DNA from: an uncultured Fidelibacterota bacterium
GTDB taxonomy: Bacteria; Fidelibacterota; Marinisomatia; Marinisomatales; UBA1611
Direction of reading: 5' to 3'
DNA length: 50,036 nt
Assembly: GCA_937893835.1 (NCBI GenBank)
Contig: CALCSS010000042.1
Span: 1-50,036 of the forward strand
Shown here: piece after piece, positions 8,693 through 17,183 of the stretch
Layout: the number at the start of each line of letters is the position of its first letter
How positions within the stretch are numbered: position 1 is the stretch's first letter
The notes under the pieces: generated by a model
The model's input: the letters and a program-made list of their open reading frames with translations, nothing else
Told to the model about the DNA's origin: nothing
Database searches by the model: none
Translations under genes and position numbers: made by a program

Positions 8693-10013
8693 ATTTCCCA
8701 ACACAGAAACTCGAGAAGACCTTGTTTAAAATGTCGTCTGTTGTTGTTTTCCCCAAAAAGGAGTCAAGAGAGCCAATTGCCGTTTTTATTTCATAAGCCA
8801 CTATCTCAACAACGGGGTTTTCTTTTTTTAATAGGGCCAACGATTTTAAGATGGATGATTCACACGACATAACGGATTGTTTTTGTCTTTCGGTGTTTAT
8901 AAACACATCACCACTAAACGAACCGACATCCAAAAGAGCGGCCATTAAGGCTTTGTTTAGTTTTTCCAGGCCCGTTCCATGAAGGGCAGAAATGCAAATA
9001 TCTGAACCTGAAAGCTTTTTGTTTTTGTGTAAATCAGCTTTATTATAGACGTTTATTTGTTTTTTAACATCAATATTATCAACCGGTTTGGTGTCGTGTG
9101 AATATAGGGATAAAACAATATCTGCCCTGCCCATCTCACAAGTGGTTCTTTGTACCCCCTCTGCCTCTATGTTGTCATATACCTCCCTGACCCCGGCCGT
9201 GTCAATCATGGTTATCGGGTACCCATCAATGATAAGGTCATGGGTTACGGTATCACGCGTTGTTCCGGCTGCGTCACTAACGATGCTTCTGTTCAGCCCA
9301 ACCAAGGCATTCATCAGTGTTGACTTGCCAACGTTGGGTCTGCCAATAATTACAACCCTAAAACCAGAGGAATACGCTACGCCAGCGTCAAAAGAGCTAA
9401 TCAAACTTCTGCATAGTAAGTTGTTGTTATTTAATATTTTAACTACATTAGATACGGTTTTGTGTAGAGTGTCTTCTTCTTCAGATATGTCTAACTCATA
9501 TTCTATGGCAGATAGCGCACTAATGAGCCCTTCTTTGATTGTGTTTATGCTTTCTGTGGATGCGCCCTCAATGTTCTTGTTGTTGTAATAGATTGCGTTC
9601 TTAGATTTTGATGCGATCAATGCCCCAACAGACTCTGCCTGTGACAAAGACATCTTACCATTTAAAAAGGCTCTTTTCGTGTATTCCCCCGGCTCAGCAA
9701 GTCGGGCTCCCAAAAATAAAGAGTGGTTCAGGATCATTTTTACAATAAGAGGATTTCCGTGACAAGAAATCTCAACGACATCCTCCCCAGTATATGACCT
9801 GGGGTTTTTAAAAAAAGTGAATATTCCAGAGTCTATTCTCTTTCCGCCCTCATCAAATATAGGTAAAAGCACAGACTCCAAGTGTTTCCTGGGTGTTGAT
9901 ATGTTTGCAAGGCCACTGGCGAACAAAAAAGCATGCTCGCCACTCAGTCTAATAACGGCAATACTGGAATACCCAAAGGGTGTAGCCTGGGAGACTATGG
10001 TCTGGTTTTCCAA
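8691..10013 (-). CDS. mnmE: tRNA modification GTPase MnmE (TrmE)
   Basis: MnmE is the GTPase and formyl-tetrahydrofolate-binding partner of MnmG in wobble uridine modification. The 440-residue protein has the N-terminal tetrahydrofolate-binding domain (SYTGEDVVEISCHGNP near residues 73-88). A G domain follows with G1 GRPNVGKST, the TTRDT switch, G3 DTAG and G4 NKAD. The C-terminus ends in FCVGK, the conserved CxGK tail whose Cys is required in this family. It lies nine bases after yidC and six before mnmG on the same strand, which fits a standard oriC-proximal operon. No anomalies. Confidence 0.97.
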   Translation of the reverse strand: MENQTIVSQATPFGYSSIAVIRLSGEHAFLFASGLANISTPRKHLESVLLPIFDEGGKRIDSGIFTFFKNPRSYTGEDVVEISCHGNPLIVKMILNHSLFLGARLAEPGEYTKRAFLNGKMSLSQAESVGALIASKSKNAIYYNNKNIEGASTESINTIKEGLISALSAIEYELDISEEEDTLHKTVSNVVKILNNNNLLCRSLISSFDAGVAYSSGFRVVIIGRPNVGKSTLMNALVGLNRSIVSDAAGTTRDTVTHDLIIDGYPITMIDTAGVREVYDNIEAEGVQRTTCEMGRADIVLSLYSHDTKPVDNIDVKKQINVYNKADLHKNKKLSGSDICISALHGTGLEKLNKALMAALLDVGSFSGDVFINTERQKQSVMSCESSILKSLALLKKENPVVEIVAYEIKTAIGSLDSFLGKTTTDDILNKVFSSFCVGK

Positions 10014-10022
10014 ATTGTTTTA

Positions 10023-11669
10023 TTACGCGGTTTGCGTGTCTGGTGGAATTAGTTTTTGCTGGGCAATTGTAAGAACGTTAAAAAGTGTATAATAGAGATT
10101 TAGACCAGAAGGAAACCCGTTGAACATTAAAAAGAAAAAACCGGTCATAAAATACTGCATGGTCTTTTGTTGGGGTTGTTGCGCTGCGCCTGCCATCATT
10201 TTTTGTTGGACAAACATCGATATGACCATAAGTATGGGAAGAACGGCCACGTGGTTTCCATAAATTGGAACATTAAAGGGAAGGAGAAAAATAGTGTCTG
10301 GAGAAGACAGGTCGGTTATCCACCAGATAAAAGGCTCAGACCTCAGTTCAATTGTTGTTCTAAAAACTTGAAAAAGCGCGAATAACAACGGCATTTGTAA
10401 CAACATCGGCAGGCAGCCACCGAGGGGGTTTACACCCCTCGCCTTATAGAGCTCCATTGTGGCCTGGTTTAGTTTCTGTGGGTTAGACTTGTATTTCTCT
10501 TTCAGCGAGTTGATCTCTGGTGCAAGGGCCTGCATGGCCGACGTTGACTGGTAGCTTTTTTTAGTAAGAGGATAAACAATTAGTTTTACTAAAAAAGCAA
10601 AAACTATCAACACGAAACCATAGTTGGGGATAAACCCATGCATTTTCTTAAGTGCATATAAAACACCCTTAGATATGGGCCTAATGAACGACCAACCAAA
10701 ATCCATGATGGCCTCTAGTCCAACACCAAGGGATTTTATTCTATCATATTCAAGGGGCCCAACATACAGACGAAAGTCTGTTTTGTTTGTTGGGTCAAAG
10801 ACAAAAGAGGCACCATAGACCTCAACCGAGTCTCCACGACCAGAGAGGTTAGCACTCTCGATGTGGTCCGGTGTTTTTGGGATAATGGCCATTGCAAAAT
10901 ATTTTGTTCTAAGGGCGGCCCAATCGGCCTCACCGTTAAATCTTTTGTTTTCAGAGTCTCCGGTATCAACCTTAAGGTTTTCCAGCTCACCACCCTGGTA
11001 TACATAGGAGTTGAAATAATAAAGGTCATCGCTAAGGTTTTTCTCAGTGGGGGAGAGCCCACCACCCCAACCAAAAGAAACATCCCTATAAATATTGTTG
11101 GCAATCCCAGAGAGGTCTAGTCCAACATCGATAAGGTAGTTGTCTTGGTAAAACGATATGTTTTTATATATAAACTGACCGTCAAAGACCTCTTTTTTGT
11201 ATATGAGTTCTTGGGTATTGTTTGTACGATTTTTATTGTGGGTAATCAGCTCCCAGGGGCCTAAGAGGGAGAGGGGTTCACCATCAAGGTCTTTGCCGGC
11301 GAGAACAAGGTTGTTATTGTTGTTAATTAACTCAACGGCCTGACTGTCTGATGTAAAATATTTATTAAGCTTAAATGATTTAATGGTTCCGCCACCAGTG
11401 GACGACACCACCATACTGTAGAGGTCTGTAATGATCTCTGTTGATTTTTCTTCAGAATATGAGTTGTTTAAGGGGTTGGGCGCTTTGTTTATAATCTCAA
11501 TGGGAGCGACGTTTGTTTTGATAGCGGTCGGCGTGGCTGTTGTGTCAGGGGAGGGTTCGTTAATAGTGGAGACTCGGTCAGGGGTTGGAGATACGAGTTC
11601 AATATATTTAGGCGTAAGAACCAAAACTATAGAAATTAGAAAAAAAGCTAAAAGAGTGTTTCTATCCAT
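10023..11669 (-). CDS. yidC: Membrane protein insertase YidC
   Basis: YidC inserts and folds inner-membrane proteins, alone or with SecYEG. The 548-residue protein has an N-terminal membrane anchor (residues about 5-22, LLAFFLISIVLVLTPKY). A large periplasmic P1 domain of roughly 300 residues follows, typical of Gram-negative YidC. The Oxa1/YidC core runs from about residue 345 (YGFVLIVFAFLVKLIVYPLT) through GGCLPMLLQMPLLFALF to FMFNGFPSGLNLYY-like helices near the end. The large P1 domain supports a diderm host. The gene starts two bases after the stop of yidD and is followed by mnmE; both are its usual neighbours. Confidence 0.95.
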   Translation of the reverse strand: MDRNTLLAFFLISIVLVLTPKYIELVSPTPDRVSTINEPSPDTTATPTAIKTNVAPIEIINKAPNPLNNSYSEEKSTEIITDLYSMVVSSTGGGTIKSFKLNKYFTSDSQAVELINNNNNLVLAGKDLDGEPLSLLGPWELITHNKNRTNNTQELIYKKEVFDGQFIYKNISFYQDNYLIDVGLDLSGIANNIYRDVSFGWGGGLSPTEKNLSDDLYYFNSYVYQGGELENLKVDTGDSENKRFNGEADWAALRTKYFAMAIIPKTPDHIESANLSGRGDSVEVYGASFVFDPTNKTDFRLYVGPLEYDRIKSLGVGLEAIMDFGWSFIRPISKGVLYALKKMHGFIPNYGFVLIVFAFLVKLIVYPLTKKSYQSTSAMQALAPEINSLKEKYKSNPQKLNQATMELYKARGVNPLGGCLPMLLQMPLLFALFQVFRTTIELRSEPFIWWITDLSSPDTIFLLPFNVPIYGNHVAVLPILMVISMFVQQKMMAGAAQQPQQKTMQYFMTGFFFLMFNGFPSGLNLYYTLFNVLTIAQQKLIPPDTQTA

Positions 11670-11671
11670 GT

Positions 11672-11911
11672 TTAAATAACCGGGTCTTGCCCACCCTTAA
11701 ATAGTGGATTACACTTCAAAACTCTTACCACGATCAAGAAAACACCCATTGGAAGGGTTTTTTTTTCAAGAGCCTCGATAGCATAGTGTGAACACGTTGG
11801 GTGAAAACGGCAGACAGGCCCTAGTATGGGGGAAATGGTCATTTGATATGTCTTTATAAAAAATAAAAGTGATCTCCTGAGAATACACCCAAGAGATTGA
11901 AGTAAAAACAC
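11672..11911 (-). CDS. yidD: Membrane protein insertion efficiency factor YidD
   Basis: A 79-residue protein containing the family core FIKTYQMTISPILGPVCRF and HPTCSHYAIEALEK. YidD is a small membrane-associated protein that assists YidC-dependent insertion. The start is GTG at 11911; the conserved region begins near residue 12, so the first ten residues may be an extension, but no better start codon is close. It follows rpmH by only six bases. In most bacteria rnpA sits in exactly this gap; here there is no room for it. Confidence 0.93.
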   Translation of the reverse strand: MFLLQSLGCILRRSLLFFIKTYQMTISPILGPVCRFHPTCSHYAIEALEKKTLPMGVFLIVVRVLKCNPLFKGGQDPVI

Positions 11912-11917
11912 TGGGTG

Positions 11918-12052
11918 TTACAGCGCCAGGCGTTTTCGTCCTTTTTTTCGACGACGCCTAAGGACAGAGCGACCACCGACACTTGCTTTTCTTGCTCGAA
12001 AGCCGTGCTTATTTCTTCTTTTTCTTTTACTGGGTTGATATGTTCGCTTCAT
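11918..12052 (-). CDS. rpmH: 50S ribosomal protein L34
   Basis: A 44-codon gene with the full L34 sequence pattern: [20 protein letters not shown] at the start, then a basic stretch ending RKRLAL. L34 is a small component of the large ribosomal subunit. Length and sequence are canonical. It is the first gene transcribed leftward from the origin region, divergent from dnaA, as in many bacteria. Its promoter must lie in 12053-12235, intermixed with the origin-like elements. Confidence 0.97.
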   Translation of the reverse strand: MKRTYQPSKRKRRNKHGFRARKASVGGRSVLRRRRKKGRKRLAL

Positions 12053-12207
12053 TGTTAAATATTATATTTCTTTTGTTGTACAGGGCGCAAAAATACAAAC
12101 ACAAACCACTCTTAACAAAAAATATAATCAATATTTTATTTGTACACACACAACTGTTTTCCTTAGTTTTTTTTATTGTTTTTTGTAATTTAAGGCCGGC
12201 GTTAGCT

Positions 12208-12216
12208 TGTGGATAA
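12208..12216 (-). promoter_or_regulatory. DnaA box, perfect
   Basis: TGTGGATAA on the plus strand is TTATCCACA on the minus strand, the consensus DnaA-binding 9-mer. It lies just upstream of the preferred dnaA start, so it may serve both initiation and dnaA autoregulation. Confidence 0.85.
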
Positions 12217-12218
12217 CT

Positions 12219-12227
12219 TGTGGATAA
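12219..12227 (-). promoter_or_regulatory. DnaA box, perfect, tandem copy
   Basis: A second TTATCCACA in the same orientation, offset by 11 bases (one helical turn) from the first. Such spacing would place two DnaA molecules on the same face of the helix. Confidence 0.85.
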
Positions 12228-12235
12228 CTTATAAA

Positions 12236-13573
12236 ATGAACTATAAAGACATATGGAAGAGCGTATTTTGCGTTTTAGTTGAGTCACTTCCTAAGCACGC
12301 AATGGACGCTTGGTTTGAACCAATGAAGGCCATTGGAGTAACTGATGGAGAGGTATTGTTAGAGGTTCCAAATCAGTTTTTCTGTGAATGGATAGACTCA
12401 CATTATAAAAAAGAACTCGTGACCGCTATACGATCAGCTGACGATACGCTGACCGGTTACCGGTTTAGTATAGGTGCCGTATCCAAGGAGTTTGAAGAAA
12501 GTGGTCTAGTTCAAAAACAAACGAAAGTTCCCCAGGTCCACCAAAACAACCTAAACAGGCAATATTCCTTTGAAAATTTTATTGAAGGATCAAATAATGA
12601 ATTTGCCAAAAACGCAGCTAGGTCAGTCGCTGAACACCCGGGGGAAAACAACTTTAATCCATTGATAATATATGGAGGAGTTGGGCTTGGCAAGACTCAC
12701 CTGATGCACGCCACAGGCAATGCCGCAATTATAAAAAACCCAAACCTTAAAGTGGTTGTTGTTACAAGCGAAAAATTCACACTAGACTTTGTTAACAGCC
12801 TAAGAAAAAACAAAACAATCGAATTTGCCCAACAATATCGATCCGCAGATATTCTCTTAATAGACGACATTCAATTTTTTCGAGGCAAAGAACAAACACA
12901 AGAACAGTTTTTTCACACGTTCAACGTTTTACACCAGGCGGGCAAACAAATTGTAATGACCGCAGACAAATATCCAGGAGAAATGAAAGGGTTGCAAACC
13001 CGTTTATTATCGCGGTTTCAGTCAGGGCTTTCTGTTGATGTTCAGCCACCAAACTTTGAGGTAAGGGTTGCAATACTTTTAGAAAAGGCAGAACAAAACG
13101 GGGTCTCCCTTGATTATGATGTAATAGAGTTTGTCGCTAGACATATTAAAAACAACATCAGAGACCTAGAGGGCGCGATAATTAGAATTTTGGCCAAATC
13201 ATCTCTCTTAAATAAAGAAATTGATCACGCTCTGGTTCGGGATGTTATAAGAGAACGAATAGGCGGTCAATTAAAGACAGATATTACCATAGAAGAAATA
13301 GTGAAAAAAGTATCAGAGTATTCTACGGTCTCCGAAAAAGACATTGTTGGGAAAAGTAGAAAAATGGAGATAGCCGAAGCTAGACAGGTCTCAATGTTCT
13401 TGTGTCGCGAGATCATGGGAACCTCTCTGAGCGGCATTGGTCTGTTTTTTGGTGGAAGAGATCACACGACGGTCATGCACGCCATTAAATCAATCGGCAA
13501 AAAGTTTGAATCAAGCAACAACATAAAAAAATCAGTTACAACACTTAGAAAAGAATTGACCCAATCTCTTTAA
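12236..13573 (+). CDS. dnaA: Chromosomal replication initiator DnaA
   Basis: A 445-residue AAA+ initiator. Visible are the N-terminal domain I, Walker A GGVGLGKTH, Walker B LLIDDIQFF, the sensor region LLSRFQSGLSV, and the C-terminal helix-turn-helix signature GGRDHTTVMHAIKSI that reads the DnaA box. I start it at the ATG at 12236 (MNYKDIWKS). An in-frame GTG at 12209 exists, but it lies inside the first DnaA box and adds nine residues that do not look like a DnaA N-terminus. No good ribosome binding site precedes either start. The next gene is ssb rather than dnaN, which is less common. Confidence 0.96.
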   Translation: MNYKDIWKSVFCVLVESLPKHAMDAWFEPMKAIGVTDGEVLLEVPNQFFCEWIDSHYKKELVTAIRSADDTLTGYRFSIGAVSKEFEESGLVQKQTKVPQVHQNNLNRQYSFENFIEGSNNEFAKNAARSVAEHPGENNFNPLIIYGGVGLGKTHLMHATGNAAIIKNPNLKVVVVTSEKFTLDFVNSLRKNKTIEFAQQYRSADILLIDDIQFFRGKEQTQEQFFHTFNVLHQAGKQIVMTADKYPGEMKGLQTRLLSRFQSGLSVDVQPPNFEVRVAILLEKAEQNGVSLDYDVIEFVARHIKNNIRDLEGAIIRILAKSSLLNKEIDHALVRDVIRERIGGQLKTDITIEEIVKKVSEYSTVSEKDIVGKSRKMEIAEARQVSMFLCREIMGTSLSGIGLFFGGRDHTTVMHAIKSIGKKFESSNNIKKSVTTLRKELTQSL

Positions 13574-13685
13574 ATATTCCAACACAAACTACTTGCAGAA
13601 CAATCTGTTTTTTTACAAAATAAATGTACTCGGTTGATAGATAATCACACTTTACTTATAAAGATTAAAAATAGGGAGTTGCACT

Positions 13686-14096
13686 ATGCAAAAAAACAGC
13701 GTTAATAAAGTAATAATCGTCGGAAACCTTGGTCAAGACCCTGAAAGTAGGTTTACCCCACAGGGGACAGCGGTAACAAATCTAAGTGTCGCAACAAACG
13801 AATCCTGGAAAAACCAGAATGGTGAACTACAAGACAGGACAGAGTGGCACAAGGTCGTTATGTATGGAAAGATGGCAGAGACCGCAAACGAGTACATGAG
13901 AAAGGGGCAAATGGTTTATGTTGAAGGCAGGCTGCAAACCAACGAATGGGAAGACCAAAACAAAAACAAACGCAGAACAACAGAGATAAGATGTGACAAT
14001 TTTACCATGTTAGGAAGACGAACCGATGGTTCGCAAACCAACACAACCCCAAACCACGAAAAGACAGACGAGCAAGACGACGACCTACCGTTTTAA
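13686..14096 (+). CDS. ssb: Single-stranded DNA-binding protein
   Basis: A 136-residue SSB with the OB-fold core (KVIIVGNLGQDPESRFTPQG, then TEWHKVVMYGKMAETANEYM and GQMVYVEGRL). It has an acidic tail ending DDDLPF, the peptide that recruits repair and replication partners. A GGGAG ribosome binding site precedes the ATG by six bases. It follows dnaA by 112 bases, with no obvious terminator in between, so it may be co-transcribed. ssb in the dnaA position usually taken by dnaN is a mild oddity. Confidence 0.96.
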   Translation: MQKNSVNKVIIVGNLGQDPESRFTPQGTAVTNLSVATNESWKNQNGELQDRTEWHKVVMYGKMAETANEYMRKGQMVYVEGRLQTNEWEDQNKNKRRTTEIRCDNFTMLGRRTDGSQTNTTPNHEKTDEQDDDLPF

Positions 14097-14120
14097 CCTC
14101 CTAACAACAAATAATATACC

Positions 14121-14885
14121 TTGAAAACCTTTGGTCCTGAGTTTCTGGGGTCGCTAACACCGCGTCCATACTATTGGAGGTATCTATTAACCTATGTTGC
14201 GCTCCTAATGGGCTCTACGTTGGCACGCATAAAAATTAAAGGTCGCCAAAACCTACCCCAAAGAGGGCCGTATGTTTTGGCGTGTAACCACTTTAGTGAT
14301 TATGACCCTCTTTTTTTGAGTTATGCAATTAGAAAACCTATAAGCTTTATTGCTGCAAGTGACCAAGAGGTCGAGTGGATGTTTGCTTGGGCCCCATACA
14401 TATACGGATGGATACCAGTTGATAGGAAAAGGCTTTCTCCATCTACCATTAAACGATCCCTGGCGGCTTTAAAGAGCGGACACGTTCTTGGAATCTTTCC
14501 TGATGGAGGTGTCAGCTACAATCTATTAAACAAACCAAAAAACGGAGCTGTGTTTTTATCAACCCTAGGCAATGCGCCAATTGTTCCAATATCTATATAC
14601 GGTGCTGAAAGAGCTTGGGAGGGAGCGTTCAGGGGTATACGGTCCCGTGTATGTATTAATATAGGTAAACCGTTTGGCCCACATAAGATAGCGAGTGATA
14701 AAAAAGGCAAAGAAGCTCAATTGGAAGTAATTGGCCATGAAATGATGTGTAGGATAGCATCTTTGTTACCAATAAACAGGCAAGGACATTTCAAAAACGA
14801 CAGAACCATAAGAGACCACCAAAAAAACAATAGACTCGTTCCAGACCACCACTATTTTTTTAAAAAAAGACCAGAACAGCCTTAG
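14121..14885 (+). CDS. 1-acyl-glycerol-3-phosphate acyltransferase family (PlsC-like)
   Basis: A 254-residue acyltransferase. The catalytic HX4D motif is visible as NHFSDYDP near residue 57, the second block as WIPVDRK near 100, and the FPxG block as IFPDGGVS near 118, followed by APIVPISIYG. PlsC enzymes add the second acyl chain in phospholipid synthesis. The start is TTG at 14121 with no strong ribosome binding site; the next usable starts would cut into the fold. The FPEG Glu is Asp here. The last 35 residues are basic and polar and look unstructured. It overlaps the convergent EamA gene by four bases. A second paralogue lies at 20565, inside the lipid operon. Confidence 0.85.
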   Translation: MKTFGPEFLGSLTPRPYYWRYLLTYVALLMGSTLARIKIKGRQNLPQRGPYVLACNHFSDYDPLFLSYAIRKPISFIAASDQEVEWMFAWAPYIYGWIPVDRKRLSPSTIKRSLAALKSGHVLGIFPDGGVSYNLLNKPKNGAVFLSTLGNAPIVPISIYGAERAWEGAFRGIRSRVCINIGKPFGPHKIASDKKGKEAQLEVIGHEMMCRIASLLPINRQGHFKNDRTIRDHQKNNRLVPDHHYFFKKRPEQP

Positions 14886-15739
14886 TTTTTAACTGAGTTT
14901 TTGATAATTAGGGCGAGACCTACAAAGATAAAAGGCCCTCCATATATAGCCCCAGGAGGAACACTCTCTAAAAAAAGAAGATACCCCAAAATAGACGCAA
15001 TTATAGGTTCCCCCAGGGGGACCGAAGCAACAGCGGTTGGGGACAGGTATTTAATCGAATAGTTTAACATATTGTGCCCCAAAATAGACGGCACTACCCC
15101 CAAAAACAAAAACCAAGGAATATCAACCTTTTCAAAAGAGAGCAAAGCCCCATCAGAAATAAACACAATGATGGCTATTGTAATGGACGCAACCAAAAAG
15201 ACCGACCGCCCATAAATTGAATTGTCCGTGTTTTCTCGAACCTTGGATGCAAACATATAAGTGACAGCAATACAAAACCCGCTCAATAGAGACAAGATGT
15301 TTCCCCGCGTGCTGTCGTTTCCGTCTCCTACTTCTGAACCTTGAACAACAACCACACCAACAACCGCTATCACCAGACCAATAAAGACAGCCCGCGACAT
15401 CTTTTGCCCACTGAACCACGACAGGGTGGCAGTGAACAATGGCCCAGTGTTGGCAAGTAATGTTGCGCTTGCAACCGACGTGTTTCTAACGCCAATAAAG
15501 AAAAGAGCAAAGTGTAAACCAAGAAAAAATCCGGCAAAAACAATTCGCATGCGATTTTCTTTCTTGATAAGACCCTGTGGTTTTTTTGCACTAAAGACCC
15601 ACAAGATTACACCGGCGGTGAACATTCTCCAAAAGGCCAAGGTAAGAGCAGGGACAAGAGAGACGTGCCTTATAACAAGAGATGTTGAGCTTACAGACAC
15701 CAATGCCAAAAAAAGAACCAAATAGATCCTTGAGGGCAT
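14882..15739 (-). CDS. EamA/DMT-family permease
   Basis: A 285-residue integral membrane protein with about ten hydrophobic segments and two EamA repeats, each with a Pro/Gly-rich last helix (for example SPTAVASVPLGEPIIASILGYLLF near the end). The family exports amino acids, nucleobases and other small metabolites; the substrate cannot be told from sequence. It begins two bases after the stop of the M20 peptidase gene, so the two share a message. That suggests, without proving, that it handles products of peptide or amino-acid metabolism. Confidence 0.85.
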   Translation of the reverse strand: MPSRIYLVLFLALVSVSSTSLVIRHVSLVPALTLAFWRMFTAGVILWVFSAKKPQGLIKKENRMRIVFAGFFLGLHFALFFIGVRNTSVASATLLANTGPLFTATLSWFSGQKMSRAVFIGLVIAVVGVVVVQGSEVGDGNDSTRGNILSLLSGFCIAVTYMFASKVRENTDNSIYGRSVFLVASITIAIIVFISDGALLSFEKVDIPWFLFLGVVPSILGHNMLNYSIKYLSPTAVASVPLGEPIIASILGYLLFLESVPPGAIYGGPFIFVGLALIIKNSVKN

Positions 15740-15741
15740 AA

Positions 15742-17142
15742 CTATTGAAAGTCGTTTATGATCGAGGCTATACAGCAGGTAAGTTTTTTTGCATAGGGTA
15801 TGTGTAAAAACTCATTAGGTCCATGTGCATTAGACCCGGGACCCAACACACCGGTTATTACGAATTGTGCATCGGGAAACCTCTCTCCCAACATTGCCAT
15901 GAAGGGAATTGTCCCTCCTTCACTCATTGAACAATCTTGTTCTTCAAAATAATCAAGAGACGCCTTGTTTATGGCCTTTACCAACCAGGCTGAGGTTTCT
16001 GGTGCGCTCCAACCAGAAGCAGCTTCCTCACACTCAACAACAACCGTAGCCTTATGTGGAACATTTTTTGATAGAGCTCTCACAACGACCTCTTGAGCAA
16101 GGTCTTGGTCAACCATTGGAGGTATTCTAATTGATAGTTGTAATTTTGTGTATGGCCTAAGAACATTACCAGCGTTTTCAGAAGGAGGGAGGCCATTCGC
16201 ACCCACAACAGATAGGGCAGGCCGCCACGTTCTGCGCAAAACACCCTCTACCAGGTCATCTGTGGATGGTTCCATATCGTCTTTCCAGGGAAACTCATCG
16301 ACAACCTCCCGACCAAGAATATCAACAAACCTTTCTGTCTCAGATACCCGATAGTCTGGAATGGTTGTGTGTAGTTCATTTAATTTTATTTCTCCCGACC
16401 TCTCATCTTCCAACCTGGAAAGAAGTAGCCTTGCAATTCGAAAAGAGGAAGGTACGTGCCCACTTGCACCCCCAGAATGAACACCTTCTTTTAAAACTCC
16501 AACCTCTAAGGAACAACCAATCAACCCCCTTAGTGAGGTTGTGGTCCAAAATCTTTTATAGTCTCCCGCACCAGAGTCTAGGCATATGACAAGCTCCGGT
16601 TTCCCAATCAAGTCTGAACAAAGTTCAATATAATGAGGCAGGTCAGGTGAACCACTTTCCTCACTAAACTCGATAAGTATCAAAATCCTTGGGGTGTTCA
16701 ATCCTTGATTAAGAAGAGCTTTAATTGCACACATTGATGCGAAGAGAGCATATCCGTCATCTGCGCCACCTCGACCATACAATTTTCCATCTTTTAATAC
16801 TGGGTCCCAAGGTCCAAGACCATTGTTCCAACCTTCCATCTCGGGTTGTTTATCTAGGTGTCCATACATTAAAATATTTCCATCTTTTGTTCCTGCTATG
16901 TCAATAAGTAACAAAGGGGTTTTTTCTGGTGACTCTTTTATTATTAACTCTGCGTTTTTCGGTAAGTGTTCCTCTGCCCATTTCTTTGCCATGTGCAAGA
17001 CCTTGTCCATGTGCCCGTTTTGTTTCCAGTTCACATCAAAGGAGGGAGACTTGTTTGGTATTTTTATATATTCAAACAATGTTGGGATAATGTGTTTTTC
17101 CCAAAAGACACCAACCTGATCAATCAATAGTTTATTATTCAT
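15742..17142 (-). CDS. M20-family metallopeptidase (dipeptidase type)
   Basis: A 466-residue zinc peptidase. Metal ligands are recognisable in MYGHLDKQPE (His, with catalytic Asp two residues on), YGRGGADDGYA (bridging Asp), LIEFSEESGSPD (Glu pair) and LDSGAGD. A C-terminal His lies in GPGSNAHGPNEFL. A dimerisation domain is inserted in the middle. The pattern is that of the cytosolic CNDP-like dipeptidases; there is no signal peptide. The gene is 41 bases after the methyltransferase gene and two bases before EamA. It may be co-transcribed with the upstream lipid genes or have its own promoter in 17143-17183. Confidence 0.88.
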   Translation of the reverse strand: MNNKLLIDQVGVFWEKHIIPTLFEYIKIPNKSPSFDVNWKQNGHMDKVLHMAKKWAEEHLPKNAELIIKESPEKTPLLLIDIAGTKDGNILMYGHLDKQPEMEGWNNGLGPWDPVLKDGKLYGRGGADDGYALFASMCAIKALLNQGLNTPRILILIEFSEESGSPDLPHYIELCSDLIGKPELVICLDSGAGDYKRFWTTTSLRGLIGCSLEVGVLKEGVHSGGASGHVPSSFRIARLLLSRLEDERSGEIKLNELHTTIPDYRVSETERFVDILGREVVDEFPWKDDMEPSTDDLVEGVLRRTWRPALSVVGANGLPPSENAGNVLRPYTKLQLSIRIPPMVDQDLAQEVVVRALSKNVPHKATVVVECEEAASGWSAPETSAWLVKAINKASLDYFEEQDCSMSEGGTIPFMAMLGERFPDAQFVITGVLGPGSNAHGPNEFLHIPYAKKLTCCIASIINDFQ

Positions 17143-17183
17143 TCAAAAAATCCCTTAGTAAAGTTTTTAATCTACCACTGTGG

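Larger units (their letters stand above)
12053..12235. other. Probable replication origin region (oriC) between rpmH and dnaA
   Basis: This divergent intergenic region has two perfect tandem DnaA boxes at its dnaA end, then the GC-rich GGCCGGC at 12194-12200, then a long A/T-rich tract (about 12060-12190). Read on the minus strand, that is boxes, GC cluster, AT-rich tract, the order seen in the basal unwinding system of other bacterial origins. The rpmH/dnaA setting and nearby parS sites agree. Only two strict boxes are present, so part of the origin may lie elsewhere. Promoters of rpmH and dnaA must also be here. Confidence 0.7.

Noticed and set aside
9088-9588. 166-codon plus-strand frame opposite mnmE
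   Set aside because: It mirrors the MnmE G domain; composition and start context are poor.
12027-12287. 86-codon minus-strand frame across the origin region as a possible rnpA
   Set aside because: It lacks the RnpA RNR motif and charge pattern, and it runs through AT-rich origin sequence and the DnaA boxes.
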